Below the pieces are notes generated by a model that saw only the letters and a list, made by a program, of their open reading frames with translations, was not told the origin of the DNA and searched no databases. From Phycisphaerales bacterium (GTDB taxonomy: Bacteria; Planctomycetota; Phycisphaerae; UBA1845), in assembly GCA_003597935.1 (NCBI GenBank), contig QZJT01000039.1:16953-80952 (forward strand): a stretch of DNA of 64,000 bases. The letters run 5' to 3'. Every line of letters begins with the position of its first letter. Within the stretch, counting starts at the first letter, position 1. The position numbers and the translations under genes are program-made. Of this stretch, positions 1-7,917 are shown piece after piece.

Positions 1-1
1 G

Positions 2-1942
2 GCGCTGTCGACGGTGCGCGTCGTCTCGCTTTCCGGCGGCGAGGGGCGCGTGGTCACGCCCGATCCGGGCCACTACGTCGAGCCGGTCATCTCCCCGGAC
101 GGCCGGTGGATCGTCTATCGTCGCATCGGCGGCGGGTACCTGACCAGCGAACTGTGGTCACGCGACCCGGGCGTCTACCGGGTGCCCTTCGACGGCGGCA
201 CGCCGGAGCGCATCACCAGGAACGGCGCGAATCCCCGCTTCGGCGCCGACGGCTCGCGCGTTTTTCTCATAGAATCCGAGCGCGACGACGAGAACGACAA
301 GGTCGCCCTGACCAGCATCGAGCTGGACGGCAGCGACCACCGCCGCCACCTGGTCAGCGACAACGCCTATGACATCGTGCTCTCCCATGATGAGCAATGG
401 GTGGCGTTCGCCGAGAGGTACAACGTCTACATCTGCCCGTTCACGCGCGCTGGAAGGGAAATCAAGATCGGGCCGAAGTCGAAGGCGCTGCCCACCCGCC
501 AGGTCTCCCGCGACGCCGGCTTCTGGCTGCACTGGTCCGGCGACGGGCGGCGCCTGCACTGGGCGCTGGGGCCGGAGCTGTTCACCTGCGAGTTGACCGA
601 CGCCTTTGCGTTCCTGGAGGGAGCGCCTGCGGAAAAAGAACTCCCCCCACCGGCCGCCGCCGGGCGGAATATCTCGTTCAAGACCGCTTACGACAAGCCG
701 CCGACGCGGACGGCCCTCACGGGGGCGCGCCTCATCACCCTGCGCGGCGACGAGGTGATCGAGCGCGGCACGCTCCTGGTCAAAGACAACCGCATCGAGG
801 CCGTCGGGGGGGGCGATCTTGAAATCCCCGCCGGTTACGAGCGCATCGACTGCGCCGGTCGCACCATCATCCCGGGACTTGTCGACGTTCACGCCCATGG
901 CGGCCAGGGGCGATCCGGCTTCATCCCGCAGCAGAACTGGATCAGCTACGCCAATCTGGCCTTCGGGGTCACCACGATCCACGATCCATCGCATGATTCG
1001 TTCACGATCTTCGCCGCGGCCGAGCTGGCCCGCACCGGCGCGATCCTCGCGCCGCGCACCTACTCCACCGGGACGATCCTGTACGGCGCATCCGGCGGGT
1101 TCCGGTCCATCGTCAACTCGCTCGACGACGCCCGCTCGCACGTCCGCCGTATGAAGGCGATGGGCGCCATCAGCGTCAAGAGTTACAACCAGCCGCGCCG
1201 CGACCAGCGGCAGCAGGTCATCGCAGCGGCGCGCGAATATGAACTCATGGTAGTGCCGGAGGGGGGATCGCTCTTCCAGCACAACATGTCGATGATCCTA
1301 GACGGGCACACCGGCATCGAGCACGCCATCCCGGTGGCGGCGGCCTATCAGGATGTCATGGGACTCTGGTCCGCCAGCGGCACCGGCTACACGCCGACGA
1401 TGGTGGTGGGCTACGGCGGCATCTGGGGCGAGAACTACTGGTATCAGCATTCCAACGTGTGGGAGAACGAGCGCCTGCTGGACTTCGTTCCGCGTTTCGT
1501 CGTGAACCCGCGTTCCCGCCGCCGGATGCTGATTCCGGAGGACGATTTCAACCACTTCGACGTGGCCCGAACCTGCAAGAAGCTCATCGACGCCGGCGGC
1601 CGCGTTCAGGTCGGCGCGCATGGGCAGATGGCCGGCCTGGCGGCCCACTGGGAGACCTGGATGCTGGTTCAGGGCGGGTTCACTCCTCTGCAGGCGCTGC
1701 GGGCGGCGACGCTGCACGGCGCGGCCTACGTCGGCCTCGACGCCGACCTGGGTTCCCTCGAGCCCGGCAAGCTGGCCGACCTCGTCATCCTTGGCGCCAA
1801 CCCCCTGGAGAACATCCGAAATACTGAATCGGTCCAGCGCGTCATGTTGAACGGCCGGCTGTACGACGCCGCCACCATGAACGAGATCGGCGGCGGGCAG
1901 CGGACCCGAAAGCCCTTCTTCTGGGAAGAAAGCGAGAGCTGA
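2..1942 (+). CDS. Amidohydrolase with N-terminal TolB-like propeller, 5' end cut by window
   Basis: About 646 residues are visible and the frame is open to the left edge, so the true start lies outside the window. The first ~200 residues carry TolB/PD40 propeller signatures (SPDGRWIVY, FGADGSRVF). From about residue 230 the protein is an imidazolonepropionase-like amidohydrolase: VDVHAHGG with metal-binding His near residues 293 and 295, GIEHA near 437 and GAHGQ near 536, then the usual C-terminal PGKLADLVIL strand. Proteins of this propeller-amidohydrolase fusion type are normally about 1,000 residues, so roughly the C-terminal 60% is present. The family hydrolyses C-N bonds in cyclic amides or peptides, but the substrate cannot be told. 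The GTG at position 14 is internal and should not be taken as the start. Confidence 0.88.
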   Translation, partial: ALSTVRVVSLSGGEGRVVTPDPGHYVEPVISPDGRWIVYRRIGGGYLTSELWSRDPGVYRVPFDGGTPERITRNGANPRFGADGSRVFLIESERDDENDKVALTSIELDGSDHRRHLVSDNAYDIVLSHDEQWVAFAERYNVYICPFTRAGREIKIGPKSKALPTRQVSRDAGFWLHWSGDGRRLHWALGPELFTCELTDAFAFLEGAPAEKELPPPAAAGRNISFKTAYDKPPTRTALTGARLITLRGDEVIERGTLLVKDNRIEAVGGGDLEIPAGYERIDCAGRTIIPGLVDVHAHGGQGRSGFIPQQNWISYANLAFGVTTIHDPSHDSFTIFAAAELARTGAILAPRTYSTGTILYGASGGFRSIVNSLDDARSHVRRMKAMGAISVKSYNQPRRDQRQQVIAAAREYELMVVPEGGSLFQHNMSMILDGHTGIEHAIPVAAAYQDVMGLWSASGTGYTPTMVVGYGGIWGENYWYQHSNVWENERLLDFVPRFVVNPRSRRRMLIPEDDFNHFDVARTCKKLIDAGGRVQVGAHGQMAGLAAHWETWMLVQGGFTPLQALRAATLHGAAYVGLDADLGSLEPGKLADLVILGANPLENIRNTESVQRVMLNGRLYDAATMNEIGGGQRTRKPFFWEESES

Positions 1943-1968
1943 TTGCTGCTCGGGGCACGCGACTTCGC

Positions 1969-2883
1969 TCAATCCTCGCCCGCCCTTTCCGCCAGCCGCT
2001 GGCGGGCGCGAGCGATCGTGTACACCCCCAGCAGGATGAGGCACCCGCCCAAGATCGTCCGCACGCTGACCGTCTCCTGGAGCGCGCGGCGGGCGACCGC
2101 CCAAGTCACGAACGGCTCCAGGTACAGATACGAACCCGTGCGGGCCGCCCCGTGTTCCGTCAGCGCCGCGTACCAGCAGTAATAGGCCACACCGCCGCAG
2201 ATCACGCCCAGAAACAGCAGCGCCCCCACCGCCCGCGGCGTGACCGCGCCCGCCAGCAGAGGTCCGCCGAAGATCGCCATCGGCGCCATCAGCACCGCCG
2301 ACAGCGCCGTAACGAAGGCCGTCACCGTGAGCGGTCCGTTGCGCCGTACCGGCCCGGCGCTGATGAGCGTGTGGGCCGTCCACGTCAGGCAGGAGGACAG
2401 TTGCAGCATGTCGCCGAAGGAGGCGTTTACGAACTCCCGCACCTGTTGCAGCATGATCAGCGTGATCCCGCCCGTGGCGATCGCCACCCCCAGCCACGCC
2501 GCCGACGACAGCCGCTGCTTCAGGAAGACGCGGGCACCCAGGGCGATCGTGACGGGGATGAATCCGATGATCCAGCCGGTCCGCACGGCCGACGTGTGCA
2601 TCAGACCGTGCGCCTGGATGAAGAGGTGTACCGCGCCGATCGCGCCCAGGACGACGCACACGCGACGGTCGCCACGAGGGACAATCGCGCGGCCGCTAAA
2701 CCGAGCCAGCGCCAGCATCGCCGCGCCGCTGACGACCAGCCGCGTGGCAGTCAGCCCGTAGGGAGTGAAGGTCTCCAGCGCCATCCGCGTCGCGACGAAC
2801 GACGCGCCCCACACGACAACGGCAAACAACGCCTTGCCGGACCAGCGCGCCGCGGATGAATCGTCAGCCGAATGCGTCGTCAT
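1969..2883 (-). CDS. EamA/DMT-superfamily transporter
   Basis: 304-residue, very hydrophobic protein with about ten membrane segments arranged as two EamA repeats. The first repeat starts with VVVWGASFVATRMALE, a typical drug/metabolite transporter opening. Family members export metabolites or amino acids across the inner membrane; the substrate is unknown. The length is normal for the family. It ends convergently 26 bp after the amidohydrolase and is divergent from the DUF819 gene. The ATG start has only a weak ribosome-binding site. Confidence 0.88.
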   Translation of the reverse strand: MTTHSADDSSAARWSGKALFAVVVWGASFVATRMALETFTPYGLTATRLVVSGAAMLALARFSGRAIVPRGDRRVCVVLGAIGAVHLFIQAHGLMHTSAVRTGWIIGFIPVTIALGARVFLKQRLSSAAWLGVAIATGGITLIMLQQVREFVNASFGDMLQLSSCLTWTAHTLISAGPVRRNGPLTVTAFVTALSAVLMAPMAIFGGPLLAGAVTPRAVGALLFLGVICGGVAYYCWYAALTEHGAARTGSYLYLEPFVTWAVARRALQETVSVRTILGGCLILLGVYTIARARQRLAERAGED

Positions 2884-3041
2884 GGCGCCATCGTAACGTG
2901 CCTCAATGACGCGGGCGAAAGAGGCCGCCCTGTCGTCATGCGGGAGTCCGGAACGGATACGAGAAGCTGCGGCGTCCCCGGCTGCCCGCTTCTTCCTTCC
3001 CCCGCGTTGCTCGACCCTGCACAGCCGCTACGATTCCGCCC

Positions 3042-4325
3042 ATGTTCGAGACGCTGGCGCAGGCGGACGCGGCAACGCGGGAGATTCTCGTCGAAGACCC
3101 GGTCGGGGTGCTCGTCATCCTGCTGGTGGTGCTGGCCGTGGTCCTGTCGGCGGAAGCGCATCCGTACTGGGGGCGTGTGCTGCGGATCGTGCCGGCGCTG
3201 GCGCTGTGTTACATCATTCCGTCGATCCTCTCCAGCACTGGCGTCATCCCCAGCAGCGGCGGCTTCCCGCTCTACGTCTGGATCAAGAACTACGTGCTGC
3301 CGGCGAGCCTCCTGCTGCTGACGCTCTCGCTGGACCTGCCCGCCATCGCCCGGCTGGGACCGAAAGCGGTCATCATGATGCTGGTCGGCACGGCCGGCGT
3401 GGTGGTCGGCGGACCGATCGCACTGGCGGTGACCGACCCGATCGCGTCGCTGTTCACGGAGAACGGGCTGCCGGACGACGCCTGGCGCGGGATGGCGGCA
3501 CTGTCGGGCAGTTGGATCGGCGGCGGCGCGAACATGACGGCCATACAGCACGCCGGCTTCGTCCAGACGCCGGACTCGATGATGGGGCCGATCATCGTGG
3601 TGGACACCGTAGTGGCGGCGGTGTGGATGGCGTGCCTGTTCTTCCTGGCCGGGCGGCGCGAGGCCATCGATCGCTGGACCGGCGCCGACGTGCGCGCCAT
3701 CGACGCCCTGCAGCAGAAGATGAGCGACTATCAGGCGTCGGTGATGCACGCCCCGCGGACGTGGGAACTGATGGTGCTGGTGGCGCTGGGCTTCGGCTTC
3801 AGTTGGCTGGCCACGCTCCTGCCGGCCCGGGGGATCGTGCCGAAACTATTCGAGATCCGCGGGAGCGGGGAGTACATCCTGGAGGGGTTCACCTGGACCG
3901 TGGTGCTGATCACCTCGTTCGGCGTCTTGCTCTCGATGACGCCGCTGCGGAAGCTGGAGGGCGCGGGAGCGTCACGGCTGGGCTCGGTGTTCCTCTATGT
4001 CCTGGTCGCCTCGATCGGGGCGAAGGCGGACCTGCACGAGATCCTCAAGACCCCGGCCTACGTGGTGATGGGGTTCATCTGGCTGTCGATTCACGCGGCC
4101 GCCATGCTGATCGCAGGATACCTGATCAAGGCGCCGGTTTTCTTCCTGGCGGTGGGTTCGCAGGCCAATATCGGAGGGGCGGCGTCGGCGCCGGTGGTGG
4201 CCTCCGCGTTCCATTCGTCGCTGGCGCCGGTCGGCGTGCTCCTGGCGATCCTCGGCTACGTGCTGGGCACCTACGCCGCTCTCGTCTGTGCCTATCTGCT
4301 GAAAGCGGTCGCAGGTGCGTCGTAG
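3042..4325 (+). CDS. DUF819 family integral membrane protein
   Basis: 427 residues, with many hydrophobic segments separated by short loops. The pattern of two membrane halves, with SGSWIGGGANMTAI in the middle and GSQANIGGAASAPVVA near the C terminus, is that of the DUF819 (YjcL-like) family. These two Gly/Ala/Asn loops are the most conserved parts of that family and resemble substrate-binding re-entrant loops, but no transport substrate is established. The ATG start has no clear Shine-Dalgarno. The stop lies 5 bp from the convergent GNAT gene. Confidence 0.85.
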   Translation: MFETLAQADAATREILVEDPVGVLVILLVVLAVVLSAEAHPYWGRVLRIVPALALCYIIPSILSSTGVIPSSGGFPLYVWIKNYVLPASLLLLTLSLDLPAIARLGPKAVIMMLVGTAGVVVGGPIALAVTDPIASLFTENGLPDDAWRGMAALSGSWIGGGANMTAIQHAGFVQTPDSMMGPIIVVDTVVAAVWMACLFFLAGRREAIDRWTGADVRAIDALQQKMSDYQASVMHAPRTWELMVLVALGFGFSWLATLLPARGIVPKLFEIRGSGEYILEGFTWTVVLITSFGVLLSMTPLRKLEGAGASRLGSVFLYVLVASIGAKADLHEILKTPAYVVMGFIWLSIHAAAMLIAGYLIKAPVFFLAVGSQANIGGAASAPVVASAFHSSLAPVGVLLAILGYVLGTYAALVCAYLLKAVAGAS

Positions 4326-4330
4326 CCCGG

Positions 4331-4777
4331 TCAGGTCAGCATCCGCTCGAAGATCACCACGTTGTCGCCGCTTTCGGTGTCCCAGCGCAGCCCCACCAGG
4401 TCGTAGCCCTGTGTGATGGCGGCGTGCAGCATGGGACGATGCTGATTCGCGCACTCGAAGCGGATGGAAACGTAACCGTGGTCGGCTGCCCAGGCCCGCT
4501 GGCCCTCCAGCAACTGGCTGGCGATCCCGGCCCGGCGGTAGTCCGGCAGCACGCCGCACAGCCAACTGAAGTAGGTGCTGGGTGTCAGCTCGAAGCCCAA
4601 GTTGAAGCCCACGGCCGCGTCTTCGACGCTGGCGACCATCATGCAGACGTTATGGCGGCCCTTGAAGCGGCGTTCGAAGTGCGACGCATCGTGCTTCGGT
4701 GTGAAGACCCGGTTGTAGAGATCGACGATCACCTCGATCTCGTACGGTCCGACCACGTCGATTCTCGCGTTCGCCAT
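4331..4777 (-). CDS. GNAT family N-acetyltransferase
   Basis: 148 residues with the GNAT fold. The acetyl-CoA pyrophosphate-binding motif A is seen as LPDYRRAGIASQLLE near residue 85, followed by a helix and the late strand YDLVGLRWDTES. It would transfer an acetyl group from acetyl-CoA to an amine; the acceptor is unknown. I chose ATG at 4777 over an in-frame GTG 15 bp upstream, because GGAGCGAGG sits at proper spacing before the ATG and would lie inside the coding part if the GTG were used. Confidence 0.85.
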   Translation of the reverse strand: MANARIDVVGPYEIEVIVDLYNRVFTPKHDASHFERRFKGRHNVCMMVASVEDAAVGFNLGFELTPSTYFSWLCGVLPDYRRAGIASQLLEGQRAWAADHGYVSIRFECANQHRPMLHAAITQGYDLVGLRWDTESGDNVVIFERMLT

Positions 4778-5024
4778 GCGACCTCGCTCCACCGGAGACT
4801 ACGTTCCATCAGCCGCCGATTCTAGAGCACCCGCCGACCTTCCGCACCACGACCGGCGGGCCGGGAGCACGCGCGGGCGTTTGGATCGCTCCCCGCATCC
4901 CATATCGGCAGCGCTATGCCCTCCCCTCGTCCGGCCCCGAGCCGAACCCTCCGCGTATGAGTGTCAGGAGTTTCGCCCGGGGCCGACCAATACCGGACGA
5001 ACCCGATCGAAAGGACGGTGCGGA

Positions 5025-6221
5025 ATGGCGAGCGGCAGGCTGTGGGCGGCGAGGCCGGTGTTGTGGGCGGTGGCGGTGGCCCTGCTGGCGGGCCGGGCGG
5101 CGTACGGCGAAGTGACTCTGCTGTGGCCGAACGGCGCAGAGGTGCTCCAGGCCGGGTCGGAAGTCGAAATCCGCTGGGTGCTCGATGTCCCGCGTCCCCA
5201 GCACGACTGGGACCTGTGGTATTCACTTACCGGGCCGGCCGGGCCGTGGATCGAGGTCGTCATGGACCTCCCGAGCGGCAGTCCCGAGCCGGGCAGCGTC
5301 CACACCTTCCGTTGGACCGTTCCTGACACGGCTTCGAGCCACGTCCGAGTGCGGGTGCGGCAGGACCTGACCGCTTATGGTGACCTCTACGACATCAGCG
5401 ACGCCGACCTGCGCCTCCGACCCGCCCCGGTCGTCGGCGACGTGGACGACGATTATGACGTGGACCTGGACGACTATCGCCTGGCCGCAGCCTGTATGGC
5501 CGGCCCGGGAGTCAAGGCCCCTCCGCAGGGCTGTACGCCGACCGAGTTCGAAGCTGCGGACGGCGACGGCGACCGCGACGTGGACCTGGCCGATCTGTCG
5601 CGCCTGTTCGCAGGATTCACCGGCCCGCCGGCCGACGTGGCGGTCTACTTGCTGACCTTCGACTCCACCTGGAGCCGGGAGACGCACCCGATCGACTTCC
5701 CGGCCAATCCGCATTTTTCCGGCTTGATCGGCGGGACGCATCACGATGCGGCCGTGTTCTGGCGGGAGGGCGAACGGGCCAGCCTGGGCATCAAAAACAT
5801 GGCGGAACTGGGATCGAAGACCGCTCTGACGCGGGAGGTGGAGGCTCAAATCGTCCTGGGGCGCGCCTTGGAGGTCGTCTCCGGCCCGGGCATCAGCCGT
5901 TCGCCCGGACGGGCGTCGGTGGCGCTGAACGTCACGCAGGAGTTTCCGCTGGCCACGGTCGTCTCGATGATCGCACCCAGTCCGGACTGGTTCGTGGGCG
6001 TTGCGGGTTTTCCGCTGTTCCAGGACAACCGCTGGCTGGAAGAGATCGCCATTCCCCTTCAGCCCTACGACGCCGGCACCGACAGCGGCGTCACGTACTC
6101 GTCGCCCAACCAGGTGACCGATCCGCCCGAGCCGATCTACGAGATCTTCACCGTCCCCTTCGCCGACGACGGCACCGTCCCGCCGCTGGGGACGTTCCGC
6201 TTCACGCGGCAGCCGGAGTGA
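5025..6221 (+). CDS. Secreted dockerin-like and Spondin_N domain protein
   Basis: 398 residues. The start at ATG 5025 has AAAGGA at good spacing and gives a clear signal peptide (basic MASGRLWAARP, hydrophobic core, cut after RAAYG). Residues ~25-135 look like an Ig-like strand domain. Residues ~140-200 contain two Asp-rich calcium-binding loops (DVDDDYDVDLDDY, DGDGDRDVDLADLS) like a type I dockerin pair. The C-terminal ~200 residues match Spondin_N (YLLTFDSTWS, HFSGLIGGTHH, FQDNRWLEE). Spondin_N domains occur in surface adhesion proteins, so a cell-surface or matrix role is likely. It lacks both C-terminal tails seen on other secreted proteins here. Confidence 0.82.
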   Translation: MASGRLWAARPVLWAVAVALLAGRAAYGEVTLLWPNGAEVLQAGSEVEIRWVLDVPRPQHDWDLWYSLTGPAGPWIEVVMDLPSGSPEPGSVHTFRWTVPDTASSHVRVRVRQDLTAYGDLYDISDADLRLRPAPVVGDVDDDYDVDLDDYRLAAACMAGPGVKAPPQGCTPTEFEAADGDGDRDVDLADLSRLFAGFTGPPADVAVYLLTFDSTWSRETHPIDFPANPHFSGLIGGTHHDAAVFWREGERASLGIKNMAELGSKTALTREVEAQIVLGRALEVVSGPGISRSPGRASVALNVTQEFPLATVVSMIAPSPDWFVGVAGFPLFQDNRWLEEIAIPLQPYDAGTDSGVTYSSPNQVTDPPEPIYEIFTVPFADDGTVPPLGTFRFTRQPE

Positions 6222-6351
6222 GTGAGGCCGCGTTCGAACCGCACCCGCCCGCGAGGGGAGGGCCGGGAACCGCCGCCGCGGTCACTGAACCGTACCTCGC
6301 CCACTGCACCGGACGCGGCCAAATCCGTCCGCGAGTCCCGCAATGCCCGCG

Positions 6352-7917
6352 CTATTCGCACTTCGAGCGCCGGCAGGTCTCGGGGCAGCCGGAGGCGCAG
6401 ATCTCGCTGCCGTCCGGCGGGCGGTCCCATTTGGCTTTGGCCTTCCCTCGCCTGACGGGGGCGGACTTGGGGCGGTCGGCGTCGCTGGAGAAGATCACCG
6501 TTCCGCCGTCGGGCAGGCGGGTGGGCAGCGTCGCTTTCAGCTTGCTCTGGCCAGGGCACTTGAGCCTGACCGGCTCGACGTCGGAGCAGATCGACTCGTA
6601 TGCCCCCATGTCCACCACGTCGTTGAGGATCCGCGGGTTGCCATCCAGGTCGTGGGGCGAGGTCACGGCCGCGTTGTCGCCGGCGTCGATGCAGGGCGAG
6701 CCGGCCTCCATGCGGAAGTCGCCCTTGTCGAAGTCGATGAAGCGCGGGTCGAGGCCGTGGTTGCCGACCCCGCCATAGCTGCCCGTCCAGCCCTGGACGC
6801 ACGAATGGTTGATCACGGCGCTCGTGGTCGATCGCTGCTGCCGTTGCACGTCGCCCCGCGGACTGCGATTACCCCAGAAGACGCAATTGACGATGGTTGG
6901 CTTTGGGATGCTTGATACGCCGCCGCCGAAGAAGTTCCTCACCCAATTGTCGGCGAATGTACAATTGGTAAGCGTCAACGATCCGGCCCACTGAAAAAAC
7001 GCGCCGCCGTAGTCGCCACAGCGGTTCCCGCGAAAGACACAATTCACGTATACCGATGTGCCCAACGAGAATACAGCGCCACCTTCGGACTGGCTGTGAT
7101 TGCTGACGAACACGCAGTCGACCGCCGTGGTGGCGCTTCCGTGGCTGTCAAATATCGCGCCGCCCTCGTGTCCAGTGTTTCTATTGGACTCGATAATTGT
7201 CTCACGGATTGTCAGCTTGCTATTGTTATTGTGAACGGCGCGGTTTTCGTTGTCTGAAAGGGTGGAATAAGATATGTCAATCATGCTCTCTTCGTTCCAC
7301 AAGCCACCGCCGCCAAGCGCCATATTGCGCGTGACCGTGCATTGTCTAATTCGAAGCACGCTGCGTACCGCATAGATGCCGCCGCCACGACCTAGTTCCT
7401 CTGGGCGATCGTTCTGGGCATCGGTGATCCACAAGCCGTCGACGGACACACCATCGGTTGCGTCAATCAACGTCACAACGTGGTACACGTTGTCATCAAT
7501 CTGCTTCGACACTCCGATGTCCCCACTCAGGATCGTCGGGAATCGCACAGGATCTCGGTCGCTCCTCTGCATCTCATCGCCTGAGAATCCGCCGAAGATC
7601 TCCAAGCCGTCTGGTAAGGTGAACGTCGCCTTCCGATCGAGTGAATCGGTCGGCAAGTAAATGCCGCGTGAGATCCAAACCTCGTCCGACGGGCTAACCC
7701 GTGCCAGTGCCGTCTGTAGCTTCCGGTAGGCGTCAGCCCAGGAAGTTCCGGTGTCACGACCTGTCGCATCCCACTTAACATACACGACATCTGCGCGAAC
7801 AGATGAGGTCATGCTTGAGCAGACAAGCAGTGCAATCGTGACCTGCATAGCGGTTGCTCGTGACAGTGCCCGCCTAGGCACTCCGGGCAGCCAACTCTGT
7901 GAAGTCCTATCCCTCAT
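6352..7917 (-). CDS. Secreted right-handed beta-helix protein with tail B
   Basis: 521 residues. I chose ATG 7917 because GAGGAG precedes it and it gives a signal peptide (VTIALLVCSSM, cut near SVRA). Most of the protein is a right-handed parallel beta-helix of short turns with N-C-x-F and G-G-A/G-I/V-F repeats. It closes with the choice-of-anchor Q pattern CIDAGDNAA...DLDGNPR...DMGAYE. The last ~75 residues form tail B in a variant with extra cysteines (VRLKCPGQSKLKA, then RRGKAKAKW, ending CRRSKCE). The start overlaps the end of the upstream beta-helix gene by 11 bp, so the two are probably co-translated. Codons are less GC-rich from about 6.9 to 7.8 kb. Confidence 0.83.
   Translation of the reverse strand: MRDRTSQSWLPGVPRRALSRATAMQVTIALLVCSSMTSSVRADVVYVKWDATGRDTGTSWADAYRKLQTALARVSPSDEVWISRGIYLPTDSLDRKATFTLPDGLEIFGGFSGDEMQRSDRDPVRFPTILSGDIGVSKQIDDNVYHVVTLIDATDGVSVDGLWITDAQNDRPEELGRGGGIYAVRSVLRIRQCTVTRNMALGGGGLWNEESMIDISYSTLSDNENRAVHNNNSKLTIRETIIESNRNTGHEGGAIFDSHGSATTAVDCVFVSNHSQSEGGAVFSLGTSVYVNCVFRGNRCGDYGGAFFQWAGSLTLTNCTFADNWVRNFFGGGVSSIPKPTIVNCVFWGNRSPRGDVQRQQRSTTSAVINHSCVQGWTGSYGGVGNHGLDPRFIDFDKGDFRMEAGSPCIDAGDNAAVTSPHDLDGNPRILNDVVDMGAYESICSDVEPVRLKCPGQSKLKATLPTRLPDGGTVIFSSDADRPKSAPVRRGKAKAKWDRPPDGSEICASGCPETCRRSKCE

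Noticed and set aside
1298-2659. 453-residue minus-strand frame over the amidohydrolase and the EamA transporter
   Set aside because: It overlaps two genes with clear domains and lacks motifs itself.
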